Both the position numbers and the translations under genes were made by a program. This document shows, piece after piece, positions 13,801-26,455 of a DNA stretch of 64,000 nucleotides (the first letter of the stretch is position 1; each line of letters starts with the position of its first letter). Below the pieces are notes generated by a model. It was not told the origin of the DNA. It saw only the letters and a program-made list of their open reading frames with translations, and made no database searches. This stretch comes from Selaginella tamariscina (lineage: Eukaryota > Streptophyta > Lycopodiopsida > Selaginellales > Selaginellaceae): the NCBI GenBank assembly GCA_003024785.1, contig PUQB01000185.1:1-64000 (forward strand). Direction: 5' to 3'.

Positions 13801-13968
13801 GATATTAGACCGGAAGTTATCTCGAGGAGTACAGAACATTCGCACACTCCAGGACCCATGGAAACATCAATAGAAGATGCAGAAGATCTTGAACCATCTC
13901 ACAAGCGGCTTAGACCTTCTTCGCCTCACTCAGAAGGTAATAGCGAAGAAGAATTGATAATGAATTGA
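10868..13968 (+). pseudogene. ParB-like plus DNA-methyltransferase-like protein of Element 1, frameshifted
   Basis: Apparent exons are 10868-10890, 10948-12263, 12325-13169 and 13223-13968, all with GT..AG borders. An N-terminal region of about 240 residues is not recognised. A ParB/Srx-like domain follows: YPCRVKYCSVNPN, then PLNQERVAELMEKM, then ISGQHTITAAQRLL (11960-12003), matching the family's terminal GxHR-like block. A Lys-rich linker leads to a methyltransferase-like region with a motif-IV-like strand FQLFVMDRR (about 13065) and a motif-I-like strand WVFDYCTRGS...FAVEKD (about 13560-13640). Neither keeps the canonical DPPY or FxGxG residues. The tail is Ser/Glu-rich. Frameshifts occur near 10960, 11955, 12085, 12860, 13500 and 13705, so this copy is probably dead. 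The domain order equals that of the Element 2 gene. Confidence 0.6.
12280..12301. repeat. Solitary Element 1 palindrome variant in an intron
   Basis: The sequence gggcgggatttatctcgccgg resembles the array palindrome with a TTTAT core. It lies in the intron between exons 2 and 3 of the ParB/methyltransferase gene, about 1.7 kb beyond array 2. Confidence 0.6.
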
Positions 13969-14039
13969 TAGATGAATAGTTGTAAATGAGTGTAACATAA
14001 GGCATTTTTGTATATTTCTTTTATATTTGTACAGAAAAT

Positions 14040-15402
14040 AAATTCTCAAGGATTAATGAAGCTTTTAGTTCAAACATGGGTCACACATTAACAAGGTAAA
14101 TAATATACCTTGATAATTTTAAGGTCAGCTAATTATCATTTTGCAGATGTAATGAAATAATTGAGAACATGGATTTTCAGCATTGCCATGAGGTAAGAGA
14201 GGGGTTTGGCGACAATTTCTTGTGCCACATGTCAGAATGACAGAGTTCATGCAGGAAATGGATAATAATGCAGCTCAAAACATCGTTACCATGGGGGCCA
14301 CTTCATCATCATTTTTATTGGCTTCAGTTCCGAAATCAATTTCTTCAGCGCATGCAATATCTGAATCTTGTAAGGATGATGTACAATTAAATGATGAAGG
14401 GATAGGCAACGAGATAGTGGCAACGGATAAATGTGAAAGGGAGCAAACAAGTGATTTGCAAAGTATTCAAGAGGCAACGCTATCTCATGTTACTCATGGC
14501 CATATTGTGTTGTTGGATGTCAATGGTGTTCTGCTTCATCGACAAAGGCCCCAGGATAGAAAAAAAGAAATCAAACAAGGAGATTTCATTCCTTGTCATG
14601 GTAAATTTCGATATGATATTATTTTTCGTCCAGGGTTGGATCGTCTCTTTCAAAAGCTTAAGGAGATGGGTGCGCTTGTGGGGATTTGGTCATGCATGCA
14701 GATTCATAACTTAACACCGCTGTTGATTTACTTAAGAAACATTGTAGTGTTGCAGAAGAGGTGATTCGTAAAGATTGGATTTTTGACCAGCGAATGTGTC
14801 ATAAACCTCTCGAATTTCACAATATAAGAAAGGAAAGCAAGCCATACTTCTTCAAGAATGAAAGAATAATTGGGACTCATGGGGAGATCAGTCGCTTAAG
14901 GATAACGAAGAATGCACAGATGTTAGTAGTAGACGACTCTCCTCAGAAGGCTATGCTCAACCAAAACATTGCTTGTATTCATCCAATCACTTTCGATCCA
15001 TATTCTGATACCGATATCATGGATGAGCTAGTGAACTACTTGGATACGTGCCTCAGAAAGAAGAATCTCGAAAATTTTTGTGAGCAGTATCCACCGTATC
15101 ATACATTTCCTGAAGCTTTTCTTTCTCGTGATATTGAATTTTATAAAATGAAGGATAGCAACCGGGCGCTTTATAATATTATTCTTAAGGAACGTCAGTT
15201 TTTAGATGAGCCTTTATGCAGACCTTCTCTTATCACATCTTATGTATTAACAAGGATGGCAACTCCCAATTGCATTCGTGAGAGTGTTAAGTGGTGGCAA
15301 CAACATCAAGATATTGACCAAAATGATTTGATTAATCCGGAGAGTGATGATTTAGACAAAATGAAAAGATTTCTTTGTATGATAGAAAGAAAGTATTTAT
15401 AA
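14040..15402 (+). CDS. FCP1/NIF-like HAD phosphatase, one frameshift; probable cargo of Element 1
   Basis: The main coding part starts at ATG 14237; earlier exon-like sequence at about 14040-14097 and 14147-14200 is flanked by GT/AG sites but not certain. The HAD nucleophile motif reads VLLDVNGVLL, so the second Asp of DxDx(T/V) is Asn, as I recall for a plant FCP1-like clade with LDVNG. Next come FRPGLDRLFQKLKEMG, VGIWSC and, near the end, MLVVDDSPQKA, which is the acidic motif of the family. A one-base deletion near 14715 breaks the frame between VGIWSC and the LLKKHCSVAEEV segment. About 390 residues in total. FCP1-type proteins dephosphorylate protein Ser/Thr; the target here is unknown. 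It lies inside Element 1, downstream of the methyltransferase gene, and may be a captured host gene. Confidence 0.7.
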
Positions 15403-15687
15403 AAAATTAACATGTTGATAAGAAAATGATTTCATTTGTAATTATGTTTGATAGTATTTCTTCATTATTGTAAACTATTTTTAGAATAATATGAATATTC
15501 TAAGATATTTTAGGAATATTCCTTACTAAGTAAGGTTATTGAAGGATTAATTAATTAATTAATTAATATTTAAGGCTTAATTACATATTAATTAAATGAT
15601 TAATTAATAATTAAAACTTAAGTATTAATTAGTAATTTATTTTATATTCCCATTTTCACGTATCATGCCCACTTTAGTTACAACGTG
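15403..15687. repeat. Element 1 right subterminal and terminal repeat
   Basis: AT-rich sequence contains GAATATTC-like motifs (15490-15525), an (ATTA)n run at 15546-15570 and ends in the inverted repeat at about 15665-15685. No coding sequence is seen. Confidence 0.6.
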
Positions 15688-15944
15688 CATCTCCATTCTG
15701 GAAGGATACATGTAATACGTTCCTTATCTGCCACAAAGCAAGCGGAGGTAAGGAAATTAATATATGTACGAGAGAGAGAGAGAGACTTACTTCCATGTGT
15801 CGTAGCGCATTCAGAGGAACAATGGTGGCTTGATGGAAGTCAAGTAAATATGGAGGAAACAATTGCTGTGGAAAAATTTAAAAAAAAACTAAGGTATTAT
15901 AAACTTGTAAACTTCTTTAATATTATCCACACATAATTATTATA

Positions 15945-16236
15945 GGGAAAATTATCAAAACTGACCCTCTAGTTTTAAAAATAATCAAACTGACCTTGTT
16001 ATTAATCAGCTTAATAATAGACACACACCCACCCGCACACACATGCAATATATTGTTTAAAGCTAAAATATATAACACAAATGATAAATATATTGTTTAA
16101 TGCTAAAATATATAACATTGCATGTGTGTGTGAGTGGGTGTATATGTGTGGTGTATTATTAAGCTGATTAATGACTCAAGGTCAGTTCGATTGTTTTTCA
16201 AACTAGAGGGTCAGTTTGATAATTTGATAATTTCCC
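15945..16236. mobile_element. MITE copy 1 in intron 7 of pectin acetylesterase copy A
   Basis: The 292-bp element has terminal inverted repeats starting GGGAAAATTATCAAA and continuing through ctgaccctctagtttt for about 45 bp. The middle holds (CA)n/(TG)n and two aatatattgtttaa blocks. It is non-coding. The same family occurs at 29494. No clear target duplication remains here. Confidence 0.75.
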
Positions 16237-17495
16237 ATGAAACATATGATATGTAACTTACTTGGTACGCAGCATTTTCTGGAACATATCCCCTCTCTAT
16301 ACCAATCCGGATATGGTGTTCCTCTGCAACCCGTTGGTAAACGGCTCGACGTGCGTAAGTTCCATTAAGGTCTGGCCTGTTTTAAATTAAAAAAACTAGT
16401 TAAAAACAGTATAAATATAATAATAAAAAATATTTAAAGAAAAAAACTTAAGTGTACACGTCTATGAAAAGTCCACCGTCCATTGAGCATTTTATAGTAG
16501 ATTGAGGTATGAGGTCTTGTAAGTCATTACATAGAAGTGCCGTTGCTGTTGCACCTGCTGAGCAGCCAGATAGAAGGACCTAAAGCAAATATATACATAT
16601 AAATATATATAAGTATATATTTATATGTATATTATATACTTACAATATATTTATTATAATAAATTTGGTGAGTAAATTTAAACAATAAGTATAAATTTTA
16701 CTTTAGTATACAGTATACATGTATGTATACAATACCGTATCAGCATCCTTCATTCCCTTCTGCAGTAGATCCTTCATAATATACTTCCATATTCTGAGAC
16801 CTCTATAATATATGTAGCGAGTCTGGCATAACTAAGATTAATATATTATTATTAAATATAATATTATATTATATATATAGATATAAACCCCATTTTTAGT
16901 AGAAACAGGGACAGGCTCTTCAGCATCTCCAACGAAACATCCCCCATCACAATAGGTAATAGATACATGAGTCCAATTCCAAAAATCTACTTAAAAAAAA
17001 AAACTAATAAGTTCCTAATTATATATTATATATTTAAAACATTATATAATATTATATAATTATTTATTCCATATTATTATATATATTTGTTTATAAATAT
17101 ATATAACTAAATATATATTATAGAGAGAGAGTACCTGGATTGTCCTCCTTAGAAATGCTAACAGAGCCAGAATTCCATGTAAAATTTCGGGTAACCGTGT
17201 ACTTGAACCAAGATTAGTAGTGCTCCGACTTAAACAAGATCTTCCCTCACTATCTCCATAACAAGTACCTCCCCCCTTTAAAATAAATAAATAACATAAT
17301 TTAAAATTACTATTAAAACAAATAAAATAATAAAAAAAAAGATTTTGAATGTAAGGATTTACTTGCATAAAACAGAAGCCAGTTTGAAGTTGCACCTCGA
17401 CGCAAGTAATAAGCAGGCGGACTTCCATCAAGACACACTGCAAGGTATCTATTTATACACATTGTGTATACGTATGTATACGTACATATCATAGG

Positions 17496-17497
<2 letters not shown>

Positions 17498-17559
<62 letters not shown>

Positions 17560-17560
17560 C
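17498..17560. repeat. (CT)n(AT)n compound microsatellite
   Basis: A run of about 18 CT units is followed by about 10 AT units, in intron 1 of pectin acetylesterase copy A. It is a simple repeat. Confidence 0.9.
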
Positions 17561-19849
17561 ATATGTATGTATGGTTAACTATAGTTCACTGAAATTACCT
17601 GCACCCTCTTTCACAGCATCTGATAAAATTGTTATATTAATTTGTGGTTGTGGTGGTGCTTGTGCTTGTCCTCTGCATAGTGAAGCAAGAAATAAAACGA
17701 GAGAAACCAATAAACCATTGTTTGAAATGTACTGTGTAATAATGTATACTCCTTTATATATAACCAACATGCCACATGTCATATATATATGAAGTTTTTA
17801 TTAAAACAACTTGAAACACAATTCTAATAGCTTACGTCTCTATCCCATGTGTGTGTGCACGCTTGTGTGTGTGTGTGTGTGGATATCCATTCCACGCTAT
17901 AGACTTTATCTCTATAACTTTGTGTATAGCTTTCGTATTTATATAGAATATGAAAGCTTGTAACCATACATTGTTGAAGCACATGTGAAATTTGTGCTGC
18001 TTGCTTACAGTACAAATAAAACCACTATATATAAAACCTTAAAATTCTTATAATATTTGTAAGTTTCCTCACTATTACTCTCATCAAACTTAATATTAAC
18101 TCTAATATTACATTATATTATAACATAATTATAATTGTTCATATATAGAAGTGTTATTTATAACAAATTTGTAATTGTTCATATATATAAATAGACTTAA
18201 ATTTAAACTCAATAAATTCTTTCTTTCTTGCATAAAAATTATTTATAATAATGGATTATTAATAAATAATAAGTATTATTTAAACATATAATTACCTTAC
18301 GAGGGGAAATCACAAAACTTTCTTAAGATTTATTAAAAAACAGTTGTACATTGTTTATAATTAAATGTATTAAAAATTCCAATGTAGTGAAATTACAAGT
18401 ATATAAGTACAAATTTAAATATTATTATAACAAAGACATGAGCCTTCTTTTTTTGTTAAATATTGGAAAACCATTGTAAAGTTGTTTATATGTTTGCTCT
18501 AACTTTGTTATATAAATTAATATTTTTATAATTACTTGGAATCATCGTTTATGCAATTATATTGCATTTTATTACAGTTAAAACTATCAGTTTATTTATT
18601 TATCAACTATAATTTATATAGGATATATATATCCACATGTATATACATACCAAATATAATTTATACTTTCTTATATTTTCATATGATTAGAGTTTAAAAT
18701 ATGTAATTTTATTATTTAATGTTTGATTTAATTGTATATTTATATTATAAAAATTTTGCTATGATTAAATGGTATAAAATAATGTTTATTTTTAATAAAG
18801 AATTGTTATAGTCGTATTTTATATAGCTTAATGATATGTTTAATGATTATTTCAAACTTGTCATTTTTATTAAAGTAAGAGTTATTATTGCATTCCATTT
18901 AATTTGTGTATATTTTTCTTATGTTATATACACATTATATTTATGCATAGCTCTTGATTCAATACTATATTCAATATACACACATATGGCATGAGTATGT
19001 TTTTACGTTATATTGTGATACAACATGTAGAATTTATTATCTAATATTCTTAACAACGGTGAACAGGATAACAATTTGCTCGAGGGGGTTACGGGAGAAG
19101 TATTACGCCGGATAAAACATTTAATCCAATGGATAAAATGAGTGGATCTTCATAACACGCGAGAGGCAGTTGGTTACGGGGGGAAAGCATAATTAAAGTT
19201 CTTTATATTTATATTTAGGGTGATGTTCCTGGAGCATGCCTTTCCTAAGTTATAATGATTAATCAACTATTGATTTCTTAATTAAATAAGCTTCATTTAA
19301 TAGTAACCTAGTCTTGCATTTTGTCTTTTCTTTATACACGTAGTGTAGTTAACTATACACATGTATATATATGATATATACATGTCTATATGTATATTAA
19401 TATACTTATCCATACACATGTACACAAACAATTGTACAATCAAGGTTCACTACACGTATATTACTTAGAGAGGATGACACTAATTTAGAACAACTAATAG
19501 GTTTTCAGTTTTACAGTGTACATGTTATATATATATATATAACATTTATATAGTCCTTGTTAATATATATAACATTTATATATTCCTCGTTAATAATTTT
19601 GAGTTCTTAACAATTGTATAGCAACTGTAAATCTTTAAGTACGAATTTATATACTGATATCTAAGATGGATTCGATAGTATGTATTTGTCTCACTTCTTA
19701 TTAAATATAAGTTATATTATTTTTATTTAATTATTTTTATTAATAGTTTAATTATATACAGAGAAAAGCATATGTTTTTCCAAAACACTACATTAGGTGT
19801 GTGTGTGAGAGAGAGAGTTAAAATTTGTTAAACCATATACCACATGGGT

Positions 19850-20290
19850 AAAGATTATGTGTTATAATTTTATAATAAGAGTATTTAATATGTGTTCATG
19901 ATATATATCTTCTACAATAGTATTTGAAAAGTATATCGTGAACACAATAGTATACTATACTATTAAACACATGATATATATACTATTGCTATACAATTGT
20001 TAAGAACTCAAAATCATTAACTAGAAATATATAAATGAACACAAAATTATGTGTTCATGAATATATAAAATTATGAATACATAATTTTATAATAAGAGTA
20101 TTTAACATGTGTTCATGATATATATCTTCTACAATAGTATTTGATAGTATATTCATGAACACAATAGTATACTATACTATTAAACACATGATATATATAC
20201 TATTACCATACAATTGTTAAGAACTCAAAATTATTATTAACGAGGAATATATAATAAACACAATAGTATTTGAACAAATATAATTTAATA
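19850..20290. repeat. Tandem duplication of a unit of about 220 bp, with an inverted relative
   Basis: Two direct copies (about 19864-20085 and 20086-20290) share atgtgttcatgatatatatc, cacaatagtatactatacta and caattgttaagaactcaaaa. An inverted partial copy of the last block lies at about 19560-19625 (ttaataattttgagttctt). It is non-coding. Confidence 0.75.
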
Positions 20291-20544
20291 TACATTTGTA
20301 ATAGACAAAAAGATATAGAAGTATCTTTTTTACCTATTATAATGCATACATGTGTTTATAAGTGTGTATATACACATATCATTATACATATAAATGTAAC
20401 AGTTCTTACTTAATGAAGTTTACTAAGTAAATTATGTATTACTTAGTTAAATAATATAAAAACTCTTTTATAAACATCAATTGACCATTTATTAAATTAG
20501 TTTTAAAAAAGAGAGATAAATCATTATAATAAATATATTAACAC

Positions 20545-21935
20545 TTAAATATAAAATATAACATATGATTGTTTATGAAATTGTAAATTTACTATTTACA
20601 TTTAAATTTTGTAAATTTATCATTATTCATAACTAATGCGAACATATACATGCATATATGTCCTAGTGACTTCTATATATGAAGTATTATTATATATTAT
20701 CTTTCACAAATACAGGTCTATACATTTATATATACACAAATATCAATTTAAAATACATGCATATGTTCTTACACAATTCAGTACATATATACACTTTTCT
20801 CTCTCTCATGCATGCATGCATGAATTGATGTTTATAAAAAATCTTTATTTATATATAATGTTTATTCATTTTTTTGAATATGTAAATTTATCAATTTAAA
20901 GATGGGTATATATGTATTTAATTAACATTTCTTCTTATACAGCCCATATACACAAACAGACACATACATATGCATGTATCATGCACACATGCGTATTATT
21001 TTTTGTTTAATACATTTATATTTAAATTAAAATTAAGATGCATGATTATGTTTTAATGAGATGTGAAAGTTTAAGTATTGTAGTCAAGTTTTTTTTAAAA
21101 AATTTAATATGACATTAATTATGAAAGATAAAAAATTTAACATTGTTTTATTAAAGAACTATCGTGATGTCAATTACAAGGTAAACTATGTGTGTATCTA
21201 CACATTATCTTTCTTACTAAGAATTTAAATATTAATACATAAATTTATAATATTGAGATTGATACACATAATATTTTTGAATGAGTAACTTTGTGTCGAC
21301 ATTATAAATTTATACACAGTATTTTAGATTGATAGTAAGAAAATCATGTGTATATATACACAGTTTACCTTGTAATTAACAATTTCAACTATGAAAGCTT
21401 TTTAATAAATAATTTGAACTTTTTATGTTTCACAAAGATTTTAAACTGTTATAAAAAAAAAATTGTAAAGATTTTATTACAATACTCGAGCTTTTGAATT
21501 TCATTAAAAAATATTAAATATATTTTAGTCTTAATTTAAATTTTTATATAAATGTATTAAGCAAAAGATAATACACATGTTTACACGTGTAAGAGTTATA
21601 TAAAAACCAATGTTAATTATACATATTTTCAAATTGATAAATTACTCATTTAAAAGAAGTGAATACATAAATAAAGATTTATATAAATAACAATTTGTGC
21701 ATGCATGCCTATAAAAAAGAAAAAATATGTATATATGTACTGTACAAGAGACAATGTATGAACATATGCATGTATTTTTAAGTGTATATATAAATGTATG
21801 AACTATAAACAAATAATACATAAACAACTCATATGCATATATTTGTACATATTAGTTATGAATAATGAGAAATATTATAATGTTTAAATAAAAATAGTAA
21901 ATTTATAATTTCATGAGCAATTGGATGTTTTAGCA
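20545..21935. repeat. Large imperfect inverted repeat (about 1.4 kb)
   Basis: The arms run about 20545-21230 and 21310-21935. Matching pairs include tcattattcataactaat (20617) with its complement near 21860, caattacaaggtaaact (21170) with agtttaccttgtaatta (21360), and the catgcatgcatg/atctttattta block on both sides. The centre lies near 21270. It could form a long hairpin if transcribed. It may be a foldback element, but no target duplication was identified. Confidence 0.7.
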
Positions 21936-24557
21936 TGTATGTGAATTTTGATATATACAATGACATGTGTACGTACACATTTATAAACATGTGTATGCAC
22001 AATAATAAATAAACAAATACTTTTATCTTTTTATCTATTGAGTTTATAGTGATATAATATAAGTGCACACATATACAAATAAAGAAAAAGAGACCTTTTA
22101 AAATTTTTATTTTTTCATTTGTATAATAATATGATTTTCTTTGTATATGCAATAAGTTGTATGTAAAATAAAAAAAAATAATAAGAAATTAAATTTTAAA
22201 ATAAATTGTATTTTTTCTGTGAAATATATGTAAATAATTATATAAGATTTAGAATCATCTTATTTAGCTGGTAATATGTCTTTTTTGTCATTTTTGACTT
22301 TTGTATTTTTTTGTGCTTATAACTTTACTCATATTTCATGATATAACGTCAATGCATATATGCATGTGCGTGAAAAAAGAAAATATATATTCACTTACAG
22401 TTTGAGTAATTAAAATTCCCTTTTTTTTTTGAAATGTATTTTTTTGTTATAATTGGAGTTATTAAAATTCTTTTTCTTTTTAAACATCTTTTATTTTCTT
22501 TTTTTTCAAATGTCTTTTTCTTTTTTCTTTTTGTATTTATGTGATGTATTGTCTTATATAATATAATTTTGAGATCCTACTTATATATATATATATATAT
22601 AAACTTATGTTATCATTATAAAAATATTAATCGCAAAACAAACTCAAATTCACAACTTTTAATAAATTAATTTGTATGTGATCAAAAATATATACTTTCT
22701 ATATAATGATATATTTATCTCTCATTAAACTAATAAGACAAAGAATTAATTAGTATTTATAAAAATGACCACATGGATTTTTTTCACATATTAAACTTTA
22801 GTTATAATCTTTCAATTAAAATTATATAATTAATAAACTTCATTAAAATAGCACTTTTTAATTTAATAAATAAATAATATTTTGAAAGTGTTACAAGACT
22901 TATACCACATATTAGTAATTCTCTTCTTAAAAAAGATAAGGATAAAAATATTAAAAAATCATAAAACACACTATTCATAATGTGTTAAAATATTAAAGTG
23001 ATAATGTACTTTAAATATCCATAACATGTTTAAAAAACTAGTTTTTATTTATCACCTTTTTAAATTTGAATTTGTATGTTTCTTAAATGTCAATTTTATA
23101 TAATGTTAAATTCTATATAATGACTACAACATATAAAAATAAACAAGTATTTATTTAAAATCATCTTATTTTTTAACTATAATCTATCATTAAAATATAG
23201 ATTATCATTCTTTTTAACAAAGAACACCAAGTTAAAAAACAAGAGCATGCAATGAACATTTAATGATAAATTGTTTTTAACCATAATAAATTATAACTTA
23301 AACTTAAAAAGTAGTTGTTTATCATTCATAATTATAAAATTAATTATTATGAATTAAATAATAAAAAAGTAAAAAAGAAATTATAATCTAAAATGCATCT
23401 CAATAATTAAAAACTGACAAGTCATAACTATAACTCAAAAAAAAATTTAAAACTATAATGTTCTATACTTTTGAACTTTTATATATATATATATTATATA
23501 TATAAAAAAAAAATCTTAATATGTGTAACATAATATTCTTTTAAATGTATGAAACCCCTCGTGAATGACAATGTACATGTGATTTAATAAATTCATGGCA
23601 TTATTTGTGTTTTAAAAATATTTCAAATATATATTCTTTACATTTATAACATTAATAGAATAATCCCATAGTCATATAGAAAATTTTTCTTTATTAATTT
23701 TTTTGACAAAACCAACACACTTAATGGATACGAACATGATTTATTGAAAAATTTAAATATATAACAGTTAACAATTAATAACTTTAAATTACTTAATTAT
23801 CGTATGAGGTATGTGAATAAGAAGAGAAAGATATTTACTTATACATTTTCTTACTTACTTACATTTAACTCTCTACGTTAATTTTATACCAAGAATGGGT
23901 GGTCCGTAAGGATATTTTTGTGAATATATATATATAATTATCAAGATTTAATCTGAAAAGTTAATCAAGTGAACTTGAAAGGAGTTTTATTATATGTATT
24001 TACAAATAGATATGCAAATAAATATATAGATTACATTGTGACTACATGTGTTATATTTGAATATTTATATACTCTTTTAGTTAATATGAAAAGTTAAACA
24101 TGCATATACAATATATAATATGGGTTTGTATATATACTCATATCATAGCTTTAATGATTTTAATTTTTTAAATGTTAAATAGTGTAAATGTTTTAGAAAT
24201 TTCATTATAAGAAATTAATTGTTTATATTTCTATTAGATTGTTGAACAAAATGAAAAAAAAAAAAAAAAGAAACGGTATTATCAAAATTTAAAAACCCAG
24301 CATTCCAAAAACTTTAAAGTGTTCACCTGTTTCAGACTTTCACACTTTTTTCCATATATACATATATACATATATAAAGATTATTAAATTATTATGTCTA
24401 TGTAAATAAATTTTCAATACTTCAACCATGTGAGAAGAGTAGATGCATACATCATATATATTTATACATACATGTCAAATGTCTATATATATAAAATATA
24501 TGAGGGTGTGTTTGTACGAGAGAGAGAGAGAGGTTTGTATCAACGTGTAACTCACTT

Positions 24558-25571
24558 TTAAGTGATTTGAGGTGTACAGCAAACATAATAACTCCGCCAT
24601 GGTTTCTTGTTGGAGGATGGAACCGGGGAGCTTTCTATGGTCTCCAATGGTTTCACATCAGGTTTCACATCTTCTTCGAACAAAGACTTCAATGCTACGT
24701 GTGGTCTGATATCTCCTTTTCCCACGATGCAGAAGACCAAGATTCCCCTTTCTCCTTACTAAATATACTCCCTTTCTCACTCTACACATGTATCAATATA
24801 TAAGCATGCGCCCCTGAGTGTGCATGTGCACATGCGCGCGTGTGTGTGTGAGAGAGAGAGAGGTGTCGATTCTGCATGCTTTTGTGTTCTCTTATCCATC
24901 TGTGTATGTTTGCATCTCTCTCTAAAAAATGTATATCAAAAACACATAGTATTCACCTGTGGAAACATTCACATTTTGCAGATGTTGAGCTTCATTTATT
25001 TCATTCTTCCCATGATTAAGGTCCTGTAAATCTGATGTATGGTTTGTAAACATCAGGAAATATATAATGCATATATTGTGAGTGCATGTATGCGTGTGTA
25101 AATAAATATGTGTGTTGCATTGTATACACATACACACCTATATATACATTGACAGTATTAATAATTAGTATTGTTTAAGTAGTTGATGTACCTAACACAC
25201 ACACACACACGCACCTTGATTCTGGTTGGCATCCACTTCTGTAGTCTTGTTATCCGGAGTCTGGTTTAACTCCTGATGAACTGCTGAACAAAATAATGAA
25301 AGCCTTAACAAATTATATAGAGACACATATGTATATTCATTAACACATTATATAAATATCATTAACATTTAAAACAAAAATGCTCACCTTGATTTTGTTC
25401 TACTTTTGGGACATCCTTTGCTGTAAATACAAGCATACACAACGTAAGCACATGTGTATATGTATCCATGTATATGCAATACATTAGAATATACTACCTT
25501 GGCTTTGTTCTAGTTGTGTGTTGGCAAAGCTTCTTCCGCGTCCTTGCCTGTAAATACATACATACATACAT

Positions 25572-25618
<47 letters not shown>

Positions 25619-26424
25619 CATATAAGTGGTGTTTGTGTGTATTTATACACACTAGAGGGTAAGTATACATGTAGTAATTAAATAAGTATGCACACCTTGC
25701 TTAGCTTCATGCGCGCTGGCAAAGTTTCTTCAATGTCCTTTGCTGTAAATACATACATATATACCACACATATTATAGCATGTATATCTTCACACACACA
25801 CGCACAATACCTTCTGGTTGTACTGGCAAAGCAGTGCCGTTCGCTGAAAAATCGAAGCATATAAGCAGAGAGTACTTATATATCTGAGTATGCATACAAA
25901 CACACACACACACACACACACATGTACATGCATACACATATTCTGTACTCATGGTGCTTGATATCTGGCTCAGACTTTACTATTGTGTCTGGAAAGAAAG
26001 AAACTTACCTCACACACACACGCACGCACGCACGCACACGCACACGCACGCATTAATGCCCTCTAGTAGAGTAGTGCCGTTCACTGAAAAGTTAAAGTAA
26101 GCGAAGAGTATTTATACATGTGCGTACACGCACCTGCACACATACATACATACACATTGTGCACTCACCGTGCTTGTATTCGACTCAGGCTCTATTGTTG
26201 TATCTGGACAAGAAAGCAATTTATTTTACACACACACACACACACACACAGAGTCATACCATCTAGTTGTACTGGCAGAGCAGTGCCGTTCACTGAAAAG
26301 TAAAGCATATAAGCAAAGAGTATTTATACGTGTGACTACACGCACTCCTATACATTCACTCACCATGCTTGATATTTGACTCAGGCTCTATTGTTGTATC
26401 TGGACAAGAAAACAATGTTATTTT

Positions 26425-26455
<31 letters not shown>

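Larger units (their letters stand above)
960..15687. mobile_element. Element 1: 14.7 kb TIR transposon with DUF7869 gene, palindrome arrays and ParB-methyltransferase gene
   Basis: The ends were found because the element splits an exon: pectin acetylesterase exon 9 stops at 959 and resumes at 15688. The termini are inverted repeats that share GTTGTAACTAAARTGGGCAT (left from about 963; right read in reverse from about 15685). The flanks are a diverged 9-bp target duplication, ggcctccat (951-959) and catctccat (15688-15696), 6 of 9 identical, which suggests an old insertion. Contents in order are the minus-strand transposase, palindrome array, AT-rich and minisatellite core, second palindrome array, plus-strand ParB/methyltransferase gene and plus-strand FCP1-like gene. 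The 9-bp duplication is typical of Mutator-like elements; the DUF7869 protein leaves the superfamily open. Confidence 0.8.
414..17718 (-). pseudogene. Pectin acetylesterase copy A, 11 exons, exon 9 split by a 14.7 kb transposon
   Basis: The family (Notum/PAE, carbohydrate esterase 13) removes acetyl groups from cell-wall pectin. Exons on the minus strand lie at about 17718-17599 (signal peptide), 17437-17363 (CLDGSPPAYYLRRG), 17275-17135 (GGGTCYGD), 16986-16889 (YCDGGCFVGD), 16822-16736, 16579-16457 (GCSAG nucleophile), 16376-16262, 15865-15791, 15727-15688 plus 959-898 (one exon, interrupted), 751-624 (SCFHHC, catalytic His) and 527-414. Exon lengths match copy C almost base for base (98, 87 and 128 nt). 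Breaks besides the insertion are an extra T in exon 2, a missing C in exon 3, indels in exon 8 that destroy the AYDxWQ acid region, and a lost GT donor after exon 9. The gene is certain; loss of function is very likely. Confidence 0.85.
17719..24557. other. AT-rich intergenic spacer without recognisable genes
   Basis: Nothing coding is convincing. A short GC-richer patch at 19055-19190 (ggtgaacaggataacaa onward) could be an exon relic but matches nothing I know. The spacer holds a tandem repeat at 19850-20290 and a large inverted repeat at 20545-21935, listed separately. Elsewhere it is TA/TG microsatellite and A/T runs. Open frames are AT-rich and codon-biased toward Tyr, Ile and His, as expected by chance. 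Confidence 0.6.
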
